Assembly: GCA_027484445.1 (NCBI GenBank) | Contig: JAIXSY010000019.1 | Coordinates: 1 to 64,000, forward strand | Direction of reading: 5' to 3' | DNA: 64,000 nt | Source of the DNA: Verrucomicrobiaceae bacterium | Lineage (GTDB): Bacteria; Verrucomicrobiota; Verrucomicrobiia; Verrucomicrobiales; Verrucomicrobiaceae | Part shown: positions 1 to 7,393 of the stretch, in pieces | Layout of the letters: every line of letters begins with the position of its first letter | How positions within the stretch are numbered: the stretch's first letter is position 1 | Translations under genes and position numbers: made by a program | Notes under the pieces: model-generated | Databases searched by the model: none | Seen by the model: only the letters and a program-made list of their open reading frames with translations | What the model was told of the DNA's origin: nothing

Positions 1-1
1 C

Positions 2-277
2 GCGCCCGCCATCGTCACCCTGACGACCGCGCTGAAAACAAACTGGGCCGCCGTGTATGCCGCCAGCGAAAGCTCCACCGGCAGCAAAACCACCACGCAG
101 GAAGGCAAAAAGCAGGCGCGCGAAGATTTGCAGCTCATGCTCTTCCTGAACCTCCTCAAGCTCATGGAGATGTTCCCCCGCCATCCGGAGAAACTCAGCC
201 TCTACATGCAGCAGCACCTCCTGGAGAATCCCGGCAGCAGCGAGGAGCCCGAGCCACCCACGCCACCCACGCCGTGA
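2..277 (+). CDS. Unknown protein, 5' end cut by window edge
   Basis: An open frame enters from the left edge in frame 2 and runs to TGA at 275-277, so only the C-terminal 91 residues are visible. They hold a lysine/glutamine-rich polar stretch, then an amphipathic helical part (LQLMLFLNLLKLMEMFPRHP), and end in a Pro/Glu-rich tail (PEPPTPPTP). No catalytic motif can be seen and I do not recognise the family. An internal GTG at 53 could be mistaken for a start, but the frame stays open upstream with similar composition. The 212 bp after the stop carries no convincing gene. Confidence 0.55.
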   Translation, partial: APAIVTLTTALKTNWAAVYAASESSTGSKTTTQEGKKQAREDLQLMLFLNLLKLMEMFPRHPEKLSLYMQQHLLENPGSSEEPEPPTPPTP

Positions 278-489
278 TGTCTGCCTCCTGTGTCATCCAA
301 CACGCTCCAACATCCGAATGCCGCATGTTATCCGACCTTATTGTTGCCCCATTCCGCCATGTGCGGCTAAATCCAGAGCATGAAAAACGCTGGCCTTATT
401 TTCTCCGCGTTTTTGTTGCCTGTAAAGGTGCTCGAAAAACAACAAAAGTTTTTGCCATCTGAATTGTTCGCCAAAAAAAGGTCCCATCT

Positions 490-969
490 CTATGCACCCA
501 AACGTCTTTCGACCTGCCGAGCGATCCTATCGACCAACCATTGTAGCTTCGGAACATATCCATCACCTTTCTCTATCGCCACCATCATCTTGAGAGGCTT
601 ATCGGCAGCGAGGGTGTCGTTAGGCTGCATTAGAGCCGCTTCTCGCCACAGGTCTTTCATCGACTCCCTCACATCGATCCACTTCACTCGCCATTCGTTT
701 GCTCTTCGACCTACAGTTTCCCAGTTTGCCACAGGTTTTACAATGACCTCAATCACAGCAGCAACGAATGATAGCCACGCCAGCCAGAGTTGGTGCTGGG
801 ATTCTGCGATGACCGCAGCAAGGCTCCCGATGGCCGCCAGAATGAGAAGGAGTTTTGCAGTGGCATCTACCCATCGACAGAATGTCGAGACCCACCCAAA
901 GTAGCGTTCATTAGTCTCTGCCTCGATCAGACCTTCCCATATTTCTCTACGATTCATCTGTTTAGCCAT
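490..969 (-). CDS. Small two-transmembrane hypothetical protein
   Basis: 159 residues. A charged N-terminus (MAKQMNRREIWEGLIEAE) is followed by two adjacent hydrophobic segments at about residues 37-57 and 62-80, then a long soluble C-terminal half rich in W, K, R and E. This 2-TM hairpin plus cytoplasmic tail recalls the SLATT-type membrane modules, but I cannot assign it to that superfamily from motifs. The longest overlapping plus-strand frame (380-904) has poor composition and is read as a shadow. Base composition is lower in GC than the conserved genes to the right, which suggests accessory DNA. Its start codon abuts the start of a divergent proline-rich ORF. Confidence 0.6.
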   Translation of the reverse strand: MAKQMNRREIWEGLIEAETNERYFGWVSTFCRWVDATAKLLLILAAIGSLAAVIAESQHQLWLAWLSFVAAVIEVIVKPVANWETVGRRANEWRVKWIDVRESMKDLWREAALMQPNDTLAADKPLKMMVAIEKGDGYVPKLQWLVDRIARQVERRLGA

Positions 970-1110
970 ATGTCAAAACAACCAACACCACCGCCTCCAC
1001 CGCCGCAACCACAGCCATCAAGGATTCGAGGAAATGATGGGGGTCGCGTTCGTCCCACATACTTTGCCCCCCCACCACCGCCTCCACCACCGCCTCCAAA
1101 AAAGTCCTGA
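970..1110 (+). CDS. Tiny proline-rich ORF (46 aa), tentative
   Basis: ATG at 970 lies in the palindrome CATATG whose other half is the start codon of the divergent gene. The 46-residue product has a symmetric plan: a run of about six prolines, a polar linker (SRIRGNDGGRVRP), ten prolines and a KKS end. The deliberate-looking repeat-linker-repeat layout argues for a real peptide. Against it are the low-complexity CCN repeat DNA, the lack of a visible ribosome binding site, and the fact that any translation signals would lie inside the neighbouring coding region. No function is proposed. Confidence 0.3.
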   Translation: MSKQPTPPPPPPQPQPSRIRGNDGGRVRPTYFAPPPPPPPPPPKKS

Positions 1111-1134
1111 ACTAATCTCCAAGGGCGGTAAAGC

Positions 1135-1200
1135 GGATGCAGGCTACTGCTCTAGGCTATCTGTCATATCCGCCACGTCCTGGCTTCGCGGTCGCCTGAT
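1135..1200 (+). repeat. Imperfect 67-bp repeat, copy 1
   Basis: Starts GGATGCAGGC, has ATCTGTC in the middle and ends near CGCCTGAT. It aligns almost without gaps with 1802-1868, roughly two thirds identical by eye. Both copies lie 30-40 bp upstream of the start of a small orphan gene. This copy also contains the inverted pair GCGGAT/ATCCGC (1133-1172). It could be a shared promoter region, a recombination site or the remnant of a mobile unit. Confidence 0.45.
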
Positions 1201-1229
1201 CCGAATCGTTCACCTAACTAACGATAACC

Positions 1230-1772
1230 ATGCGCTTCCTGATCCCGCTGATTGCGGCCGTCGCCCTAGTCTGCACTGGCTCGATTCGAGCGGAGTTGCC
1301 AGACGATGAGGCGCTCTTAAAGCGAGGCGGTGCAGATGCTGTGGTGATCATTCAAAAGGCCCGGAGCATCCTTGCCTCAGTTCAGGTATTTGCATCTCGC
1401 GAGATTGGTGAGGCTGGCTCACCGACCGCTTCCTGCTGGGCGCTGACCGTCATCGTAAGACACGACTCGGAGGCGAAGGAGTTCTTCAACGACCTTTACA
1501 GGCTAGGCGAGACACCGGAGCAGCGCCTTTATGCGATTGCTGGCCTAGTTAGCGTTGACCCGATGGAGAAGAAGAGATTCACCCTCGACGACATCTCCAA
1601 GTTTACTGAGATGACAGTCCACACCCAGTTTGGCTGTATTAGCGCTCGGAGCACATTCGGTGCAGAGTTAGCGAGTTTGTTGGAGAGCAGCGCTCCATAT
1701 TATTTGTTTGAGACGCTTCCCTCCATCTATCAAACGGTTGATGTAGCTCGACATCCAGAACCCACGAAATGA
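1230..1772 (+). CDS. Exported hypothetical protein
   Basis: 180 residues with a clear Sec signal peptide (MRFLIPLIAAVALVCTGSIRA, likely cleaved after SIRA). The mature part is mostly helical, with two cysteines (ASCWALTV and TQFGCISA) that could form a disulfide in the periplasm. No known domain is recognised. It is preceded by copy 1 of the 67-bp imperfect repeat and followed by copy 2, so gene plus repeat form a cassette-like unit of about 670 bp. The overlapping antisense frame 1668-2459 is a shadow. Confidence 0.6.
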   Translation: MRFLIPLIAAVALVCTGSIRAELPDDEALLKRGGADAVVIIQKARSILASVQVFASREIGEAGSPTASCWALTVIVRHDSEAKEFFNDLYRLGETPEQRLYAIAGLVSVDPMEKKRFTLDDISKFTEMTVHTQFGCISARSTFGAELASLLESSAPYYLFETLPSIYQTVDVARHPEPTK

Positions 1773-1801
1773 CCGCACGCAAACAAGACGGGACGCACAA
1801 A

Positions 1802-1868
1802 AGGATGCAGGCAACGGCTCGAAGGCCATCTGTCGTGTCAGTAGCTTCTTGTGCTCGCTATCGCGTGA
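1802..1868 (+). repeat. Imperfect 67-bp repeat, copy 2
   Basis: Counterpart of 1135-1200: GGATGCAGGC at the left, ATCTGTC in the middle, CGCGTGAT at the right. It lies between the exported protein gene and the membrane protein gene, about 40 bp before the latter's ATG. The spacing to the next start is like that of copy 1. Confidence 0.45.
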
Positions 1869-1907
1869 TGCGTGGCGTTTGCCCAAAAACAAAATCCTCC
1901 GTCCATC

Positions 1908-2339
1908 ATGAGATTCGATGATTATCCGTATGCGCCGTTCAGGGAGGCGTTCGGAACGGTGCTCGGCCGAGTGGGCCTCGTCATTTTGGCGGCGCTCGGG
2001 GGCTCCATGCTGGGAGGCTGGACGGCCACTCGATCCATGGGTGGCCTTTGGCTGGGAGTCGTCGGATTTCCAGATTATAGTTTGGCGTCCATCATTTACG
2101 GGGTTGGGCTTTTCGTCCTGCCCGCGTTGGTGATTTACGCCATGGTTTCGGTCCGCTGCGAGTGGCCGCTCCGCCTGACGTTGCTCTGCTCTCTGCTCAT
2201 GTGGTGGAACATCCACAAGACCATCCGATGGACAGAATACGACAGCCCAGTGGCGAAGCAGCGGCAGAAGCTCCGGGCGGACCTCCAGAAGGGCATGAAT
2301 GTGGTGCCTGAGAATGCAAACCCGAAGAACCGGAGATGA
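1908..2339 (+). CDS. Small membrane protein, unknown
   Basis: 143 residues from ATG 1908; an in-frame GTG at 1872 would add 12 unremarkable residues and is not preferred. Hydrophobic segments lie at about residues 21-39, 47-55, 66-84 and 92-104, followed by a charged C-terminal tail (AKQRQKLRADLQKG). It is probably an inner-membrane protein with three or four spans. No family is recognised. A CxxC mini-protein starts 7 bp after its stop with its GGAG inside the end of this gene, so the two are probably cotranscribed. Confidence 0.55.
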   Translation: MRFDDYPYAPFREAFGTVLGRVGLVILAALGGSMLGGWTATRSMGGLWLGVVGFPDYSLASIIYGVGLFVLPALVIYAMVSVRCEWPLRLTLLCSLLMWWNIHKTIRWTEYDSPVAKQRQKLRADLQKGMNVVPENANPKNRR

Positions 2340-2346
2340 GCCGCCT

Positions 2347-2484
2347 ATGAAGCACCAAAGCGAATGGAGGTGCCGGGATTGCGCTTGCCGCCCCTCCCCA
2401 CCAAACGGCCTGCGGTTCCGCACCGGGCTCCTTTGGCTCTTCATGAGAGGGGCGCACACCTGCCGGGGTTGCGTGTCCCGGTAG
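2347..2484 (+). CDS. Mini-protein with two CxxC motifs (possible zinc ribbon)
   Basis: 45 residues. ATG is 7 bp after the preceding stop and is preceded at good distance by GGAG within CCGGAGATG, one of the few convincing ribosome binding sites here. The peptide has CRDC near the start and CRGC near the end, separated by a basic/hydrophobic stretch (RFRTGLLWLFMRG). Two CxxC pairs about 29 residues apart fit a small zinc ribbon. The tight coupling to the upstream membrane-protein gene supports its being real. The function is unknown. Confidence 0.5.
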   Translation: MKHQSEWRCRDCACRPSPPNGLRFRTGLLWLFMRGAHTCRGCVSR

Positions 2485-2580
2485 CTGCTGGAAAAGCCGG
2501 ACCGCGTTGTGAGTGCGGCATTCGTGGTTCACCTCGTTGCTTTCGTGTGCTTACATTTGAACCGTTCATTCACTGTCATG

Positions 2581-3060
2581 ATGAAAGTCTTGATCTTTGG
2601 CAACTCGGGTTCAGGCAAGAGCTGCTTCGCCCAGCGGCTGGCGAGGGAGAAGGGGTGCCCGGTCTTGGATCTGGACACGGTGGTTTGGTCATCCACGGCG
2701 ACCTTTCGTCCTGAGGCTGACATCCTGGCGGACTTGGAGCGCTTTGTGGCGGCGCATCCCTCGTGGATCATGGAGGGATGCTATGGCCGATGGATCGAGC
2801 GGATGCTGCCACATGCCACGGAAGTGGTGTTCATGAATCCGGGGGAAGCGACCTGCCTGCGCAACTGCCAGTCCCGCCCGTGGGAGCCCCACAAGTATGC
2901 CAGCCCGGAGGAGCAAGAGGCCCATCTCGCCTTTTTGTTGGATTGGGTGCGTGAATACTACGGCCGCCAAGACGACATGTCGCTGTGGGCGCACCGGCGT
3001 TTGTTTGACGCTTATGCGGGCGTGAAGCGGGAGATCACGGCGAATGAACCTGGATGCTGA
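2581..3060 (+). CDS. P-loop small kinase-like ATPase (FlaR/shikimate kinase-like)
   Basis: 159 residues from the second of two tandem ATGs (2578, 2581), which puts the Walker A motif GNSGSGKS directly after the first beta strand (MKVLIFGNSGSGKS). Then come LDLDTVVW, a typical acceptor-site aspartate region, and a basic lid region. The architecture fits the adenylate/shikimate-kinase-like group often labelled DNA topology modulation protein (FlaR). The real substrate of that group is uncertain; an uncharacterised small-molecule kinase is the safe call. An upstream in-frame start at 2509 would add a hydrophobic leader in front of the P-loop and is unlikely. Confidence 0.7.
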   Translation: MKVLIFGNSGSGKSCFAQRLAREKGCPVLDLDTVVWSSTATFRPEADILADLERFVAAHPSWIMEGCYGRWIERMLPHATEVVFMNPGEATCLRNCQSRPWEPHKYASPEEQEAHLAFLLDWVREYYGRQDDMSLWAHRRLFDAYAGVKREITANEPGC

Positions 3061-3061
3061 A

Positions 3062-3116
3062 GTTTCACAGGGCAGGAATGCCCCGGTTACTTAGAACTGA
3101 GGAATCCGAGTGAAAC
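3062..3116. repeat. Palindromic repeat with outer inverted arms
   Basis: Outer arms GTTTCAC (3062-3068) and GTGAAAC (3110-3116) enclose the hairpin GGGCA-GGAA-TGCCC (3070-3083) and a second, weaker element around GAGGAATCCGA. It lies between convergent genes and could act as a transcription terminator, but it has no T-tract. The core GGCA-NGAR-TGCC recurs at 13366-13381 and 58131-58144. Confidence 0.5.
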
Positions 3117-3136
3117 GCTGAGGATGGAGCTACCGC

Positions 3137-3796
3137 TCACCTCCCCGCCCAAATCATGCGCATGGCTTCGGCGTTGGCGGTTTCGTCGAAGATGGCGCGG
3201 ACGGGGATTTCGAAGCCGGCGATGACCTGGCTGCTAAGCAGGCCGTCATTCTGCGCGGGGGCGGGAGGGTAGGCGTCGCCTTCCAGACGGTGCAGCTCGA
3301 CGGTCTCGGCCACGGGGTCAATGATCCAGTATTCCCTGACGCCATGGAGCGCGTAGTCGGTGAACTTGACGCCCCGGTCACGCGCTTCTGTGGAGGGGGA
3401 AAGCACTTCGACGATGAGATCGGGGATGGGGAACTTGAGGGTGTCTGGGGTGATGAGGCCCAGCTTGGCGATGCCGAAGAACATGACATCGGGCTCGTAG
3501 TCGTTGCGGGGGAAGCAGGTCATGGCCTTCTCGATGTGGACGACGCCCAATCGATGGACGCGCACATGAGCATTCATGAGGTCATAAATCGCCTTGGTCG
3601 CCAGCAGATGCCGGTGCAGCGCCGGGGAGTGCATGATGATTTCTCCCTGGATGAACTCCCATTTGTGCTCAGGTGTGATGTCGGCGTAAAATTGCTGACG
3701 TTTTTTGCGTTCGTTCGCCAGGACGAGGAGTGACTGCTCGATCAATTCAGGCAGGTTGGGGGCATCCAACAGGGTCTGAAGCATGGCAGCGCTCAT
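3137..3796 (-). CDS. Uma2 family endonuclease (DUF820)
   Basis: 219 residues. It shows the family's PD-(D/E)xK-like core: YEPDVMFFG carries the first acidic residue, and DLIVEVLSPSTEARDRGVK carries the E and the downstream K/R. Next comes the typical YALHGVREYWIIDP strand and a C-terminal AGFEIPVRAIF tail. The length is close to the family norm (about 190-220). Uma2 proteins are widespread in cyanobacteria and PVC bacteria and are assumed to be restriction-like nucleases, but their biological role is unsettled. A truncated relative lies at 8413-8622. Confidence 0.85.
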   Translation of the reverse strand: MSAAMLQTLLDAPNLPELIEQSLLVLANERKKRQQFYADITPEHKWEFIQGEIIMHSPALHRHLLATKAIYDLMNAHVRVHRLGVVHIEKAMTCFPRNDYEPDVMFFGIAKLGLITPDTLKFPIPDLIVEVLSPSTEARDRGVKFTDYALHGVREYWIIDPVAETVELHRLEGDAYPPAPAQNDGLLSSQVIAGFEIPVRAIFDETANAEAMRMIWAGR

Positions 3797-3899
3797 GGTG
3801 CTAAATCTTGCCGCAGGCCTCGCGAACGATCAAGCGGCAGCCAAGTTGCTGTCTGAATGATTGCAGAGGGCTGGATGTGGCGTTTGAGATGGACCTACC

Positions 3900-4826
3900 A
3901 TGACTGCTTCCTCACCCATCGTCCCTTCCTCCCGCCGTCAGTTTTTCCAACAGGCCTCGCTCATGGCAGCGGGGGCGGCGTTGTCACCTGCCCTGACGGC
4001 ACGAGCGAATCCTGCGATCCCGGATGCGCTGGCGGGGCGGCTTTACAAGACGCTGAAGATCGGGATGATCAAGGGGGGCAGCCTGGTGGAGAAGTTCAAG
4101 ACGGCGAAGGCGGCGGGCTTCATGGGGGTGGAGATGCAGTTTCCGGCGGGGAATGTGGAGGAGACGAAGCAGGCGATCGCGGAGTCGGGACTGGTGGTGG
4201 ATGGCAGTGTGTGCTCTAGCCACTGGAAGATCCGCCACACGAGCGCGGATGCGGCGACGAGGGCGCAGGCACTGAACGATCTGAAGCAGGCACTGCGGGA
4301 CACACGGGCCGTCGGTGGGCACAGTGTGCTGCTGGTGGTGGGCAAGGGGGAAGATGGGCCAGAGAATGAGATCTGGCCGCGGTCGGTGGAGAACATCGCG
4401 AAGGCAGTGCCGCTGGCGGCGGAGCTGGGCGTGCAGATCGTGATCGAGAATGTGTGGAACCAGTTTCTCTATGACCACCAAGGGGACCACACGCAGACGG
4501 CGGAGAAGTTTGTGAAGTATGTGGATGAGTTCCGCAGCCCGTGGGTGGGAATGCAGTTCGACATCGGCAACCACTGGAAATATGGCAGCATGGGGGACTG
4601 GATCCGCCAACTGGGGCACCGGGTGCTGAAGCTGGATGTGAAGGGCTTTTCCCGGGCGCAGAACAAGTTCACGCCGATTGGCGAGGGCGACATCGACTAC
4701 GCGGACGTGCGCAAGGCGCTGAAGGAGATCAACTTCCACGGCTGGCTGGCAGCGGAGGTGGCCGGTGGTGACCTGGCCTATCTGACGGGCGTGGCGAAGG
4801 AGATGGACGCGGCCTTTGGGCTGTGA
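3900..4826 (+). CDS. Tat-exported sugar isomerase/epimerase-like TIM barrel
   Basis: 308 residues beginning with a twin-arginine leader (SRRQFFQQASLMAAGAALSP), so the protein is probably exported folded. The rest is an AP-endonuclease-2/xylose-isomerase-like TIM barrel: FMGVEMQFP, VIENVWN, MQFDIGNHWKYG, VLKLDVKGFS and a late WLAAEVAGG. The E, D and H positions match the usual metal site of hydroxypyruvate isomerase/IolE-like enzymes. Tat-TIM proteins of this kind are abundant in Verrucomicrobia and Planctomycetes; the substrate is unknown. A strong hairpin lies just after the stop and may end transcription. Confidence 0.85.
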   Translation: MTASSPIVPSSRRQFFQQASLMAAGAALSPALTARANPAIPDALAGRLYKTLKIGMIKGGSLVEKFKTAKAAGFMGVEMQFPAGNVEETKQAIAESGLVVDGSVCSSHWKIRHTSADAATRAQALNDLKQALRDTRAVGGHSVLLVVGKGEDGPENEIWPRSVENIAKAVPLAAELGVQIVIENVWNQFLYDHQGDHTQTAEKFVKYVDEFRSPWVGMQFDIGNHWKYGSMGDWIRQLGHRVLKLDVKGFSRAQNKFTPIGEGDIDYADVRKALKEINFHGWLAAEVAGGDLAYLTGVAKEMDAAFGL

Positions 4827-4847
4827 TCGCCAAGAGGGCGTCAAACC

Positions 4848-4873
4848 TAGGCGGGGCTGTGTGGCCCCGCCTA
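4848..4873. terminator. Strong hairpin between convergent genes
   Basis: Perfect 10-bp stem (TAGGCGGGGC paired with GCCCCGCCTA) with loop TGTGTG, located between the stop of the TIM-barrel gene and the stop of rph. Position and stability suit a bidirectional terminator, although there is no U-tract on either side. It may equally be a member of the REP-like palindromes seen elsewhere in the window. Confidence 0.55.
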
Positions 4874-4884
4874 CGGTGATCGCC

Positions 4885-5670
4885 TCAGCGCTTGCCGAAG
4901 AAGTCGGCGAGCTTTTGCAGGTCTTTGGGCTGGGCGGGCTTCATGGCGCTGTCGATGACCTGCTGCTGCAGGGCGGCGAGCTCGGTGATGCCTTTGCGGC
5001 CAAGCACGAGCATCTGATCCATCTGCGCCTGGGTGAAGGTGGCCTCTTCGCCACTGCCCTGGATTTCGACGAAGTCGCCATCCTCAGTGAGGACGAGGTT
5101 GCAATCGACATCCGCCTTGGAGTCCTCCTCATAACAGAGGTCGAGCAAGGCTTCGTCTTTCCAGATGCCGGCGCTGATGGCAGCGACCTTCTTTTTCAGC
5201 GGCTGCTGGGTGATTTTGCCTTTGTCGAGCAGGCGGTTGAAGGCGATGGCGGCGGCGACGCAGGCGCCGGTGATGGAAGCGGTGCGGGTGCCGCCATCGG
5301 CCTGGAGGACATCGCAGTCGATGCAGAGGGTGCGCTGGCCGAGCTTGGTGAGGTCCACCACGGCGCGCAGGCTGCGGCCGATGAGGCGCTGGATCTCGAT
5401 GCTGCGGCCATCGGGGCGGCCGCGGGAGCTGTCGCGCTCTTTGCGGTCGAGCGTGGAGTAGGGCAGCATGGAGTATTCGGCGGTGAGCCAGCCTCCGGGC
5501 ACGTTTTGCACCTTCATCCAGCGGGGCACCTCATCCTGGATGGTGGCGGCGCAAATGACGCGGGTGTTGCCAAAGGCGATGAGCACGGAGGCGTTGGCGT
5601 GAGGGGCGATGTCGAGGACGAATTCGACGGGACGGAGTTGGTCGGCACTGCGGCCATCAATGCGGGGCAT
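4885..5670 (-). CDS. rph: Ribonuclease PH
   Basis: 261 residues from the start MPRIDGRSADQLRPV, the standard beginning of the family; the frame is open further upstream but without homology. Typical RNase PH blocks are visible: GNTRVICAATI, GGWLTAEYSMLPYST, DGRSIEIQRLIGRSLRA, TLCIDCDVLQADGGTRTASI and CNLVLTEDGDFVEIQGSGEE. It removes nucleotides downstream of the tRNA CCA end by phosphorolysis in the cytoplasm and also trims rRNA. It lies at the end of a minus-strand run behind a kinase gene (47 bp gap), and a strong hairpin follows its stop. Confidence 0.96.
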   Translation of the reverse strand: MPRIDGRSADQLRPVEFVLDIAPHANASVLIAFGNTRVICAATIQDEVPRWMKVQNVPGGWLTAEYSMLPYSTLDRKERDSSRGRPDGRSIEIQRLIGRSLRAVVDLTKLGQRTLCIDCDVLQADGGTRTASITGACVAAAIAFNRLLDKGKITQQPLKKKVAAISAGIWKDEALLDLCYEEDSKADVDCNLVLTEDGDFVEIQGSGEEATFTQAQMDQMLVLGRKGITELAALQQQVIDSAMKPAQPKDLQKLADFFGKR

Positions 5671-5716
5671 GGGCCTGGGATAGCGGTGAAGCCGCCAGGG
5701 GTCAAGCGCGCCAGCA

Positions 5717-7294
5717 TCAAGGCTGAATCGACACGGAAAGACTGGGCAGGGGCGGGTCGGCGATGGTGGTCTGCCAGAGGACTTTCTCCTCCGCGTCCAG
5801 GGCGCGGAGGGTGAAGTTTTGCAGGCGTGTGGCGTACTTGCCGGTGCGATTCCAGACGATGATGTGAGTGATCTGCCTGGCCTGGCCGAGATCCAGCTGC
5901 CACCAAGGCGGGTCGGTGGCCTTGGAAGAGGTCTGGCTGAAACCACTGTCCAGGCTGCCATCGATGGCGCGTTGGGCAGGACCCCGACTGTAGGTGGTGG
6001 ACTGGCTGGCTGTGCCCGTGAGCGCGATGTTTTCCGTGCCTGAAAAAACCTGGACTTCCACAAGGTTCAGCACGCCAGGCTGAGCCAGGGAAATGCGCAG
6101 GTAACGGGCCATGACGCCCCTGCCCTGTTCCGCCGCTGGCAGGGTAGGCAGGGGCGATGGGCTGCTTGATTCGGGGAGCGGCGCAGCAGCGGCAGGTGCA
6201 CGCGCCGGAAGGGAAGATTCGGGCTGGAGCTGCACCCGCAGCGTGGGCAGAGACTTGAGCCAGGCTTTGAAGTCAGGCCCCCAATAAACGAGGATCGCTG
6301 CCAAAGCCGCCGCATTCAGCAGCAACGCGATGGATGACTTGAGGCAGCCATGGCTCGACTCCGCAACGGCAGGTGCCGGCGCGACAGCTTCAGGACTAGG
6401 CTTGACCGGCGGTGGTGGTGCCGGTGCCGTTGGTGTTTCAGGCGTGGGGAGAGGCTCCGTCGGTGCAGGTTCCGCTGGCAGCAGGGTGGGCCTGTCTTTT
6501 TGCAGCAGCATCGTCAGGGCAGCGAGGGCCGTGCGGACCCGATCTGGACGCTGGGCGGGATCGAGCTGCAGCAGCCAGCCGAACCACTCCACCCAGGCTG
6601 GATGCAAATCTGGCCGCACTTCCTGCAAAATGGCACGTGGGTCAAACTGCTGCCAGTCCGCGCGGATCTGATCGAGATCCGTGGACTGCGTGGCTAGGGC
6701 TCCGGTCGCCCAAAAGAGCAAGGTGGCCCCTGCGGTGAAAAGTTCGCTCGCTGGGGTGGCCTCACCGCCATGAAGACGTTCCGGTGCCCGAAAAGCGAGG
6801 GTTTCGAGCGCGGGCAGGCTGCGTGTCTGATCGAGCGCCCAGTCCTGGATTTGGAGAAAAAGACCGCCGGCTGGGTGATCCGCCACGATGAGGTTGGAGG
6901 GCTTCAAGTCCCCATGAGGCGCGCGCCAGTGCTCGCCTGCGAGCATGGCTTGCAGGAGTTGTGTGGACAGAGCACCGAGGTCAAGTTGGCTCAGTTTGCG
7001 CTCGTGTGGCAATCTTTGCCCACTGAGACCGGGCAAGTATTCATAGACGAGCGCGAACTCATCCTCCGTCGGCAGCATGGTGATCAGACCCGCTGCCTGG
7101 GGATGCCGGATCTGCATCAGCAAAGGGGCAAGGAGCTGGATCTTTTCGCGATCGAGAGGGTTCGTGGCCTCATGATCAGCCAGCAGGACCTTCATCAGCA
7201 CCTTGCGTCCTGTGGCTACTTCGACGGCACGATACACTTTCGCCGCTGGGCCGACAGCGAGGAGTGTTTCGGGAGAGTAGGCATCCGAATGCAT
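5717..7294 (-). CDS. Atypical membrane Ser/Thr kinase with C-terminal F5/8C (discoidin) domain
   Basis: 525 residues. Residues 1-270 are a protein-kinase fold: the ATP lysine in KVLMKVLLAD, catalytic loop HGDLKPSN (the HRD arginine is replaced by glycine) and, where DFG is expected, QDWAL. The glycine loop is degenerate (VGPAAKVYRA). A Pro/Ala linker follows, then one membrane segment (SIALLLNAAALAAILVYWG, about 325-343). The outer part is a galactose-binding-like F5/8 type C domain (NIALTGTASQSTTYS, AIDGSLDSGF, WWQLDLGQARQITHIIVWNR). The topology suggests outside ligand sensing linked to an inside kinase that may be weak or inactive. It sits between rph and galE. Confidence 0.85.
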   Translation of the reverse strand: MHSDAYSPETLLAVGPAAKVYRAVEVATGRKVLMKVLLADHEATNPLDREKIQLLAPLLMQIRHPQAAGLITMLPTEDEFALVYEYLPGLSGQRLPHERKLSQLDLGALSTQLLQAMLAGEHWRAPHGDLKPSNLIVADHPAGGLFLQIQDWALDQTRSLPALETLAFRAPERLHGGEATPASELFTAGATLLFWATGALATQSTDLDQIRADWQQFDPRAILQEVRPDLHPAWVEWFGWLLQLDPAQRPDRVRTALAALTMLLQKDRPTLLPAEPAPTEPLPTPETPTAPAPPPPVKPSPEAVAPAPAVAESSHGCLKSSIALLLNAAALAAILVYWGPDFKAWLKSLPTLRVQLQPESSLPARAPAAAAPLPESSSPSPLPTLPAAEQGRGVMARYLRISLAQPGVLNLVEVQVFSGTENIALTGTASQSTTYSRGPAQRAIDGSLDSGFSQTSSKATDPPWWQLDLGQARQITHIIVWNRTGKYATRLQNFTLRALDAEEKVLWQTTIADPPLPSLSVSIQP

Positions 7295-7393
7295 CTGAAA
7301 CGAGCACAGCGAGTGAAACGATGGTCTGCAAGATGTATTCCTGCCGGGCTCCCCAAAACAAGCGAAGCCCCAACGCAGCCAAGCGCCCTGCGA

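Noticed and set aside
380..904. 174-residue plus-strand frame opposite the 2-TM protein
   Set aside because: It has S/R/T-rich composition with no domain, whereas the minus strand shows a coherent membrane hairpin and soluble tail.
4816..5814. 332-residue plus-strand frame over rph
   Set aside because: It overlaps conserved rph completely and is rich in A, G, D and V, typical of a GC-rich shadow.
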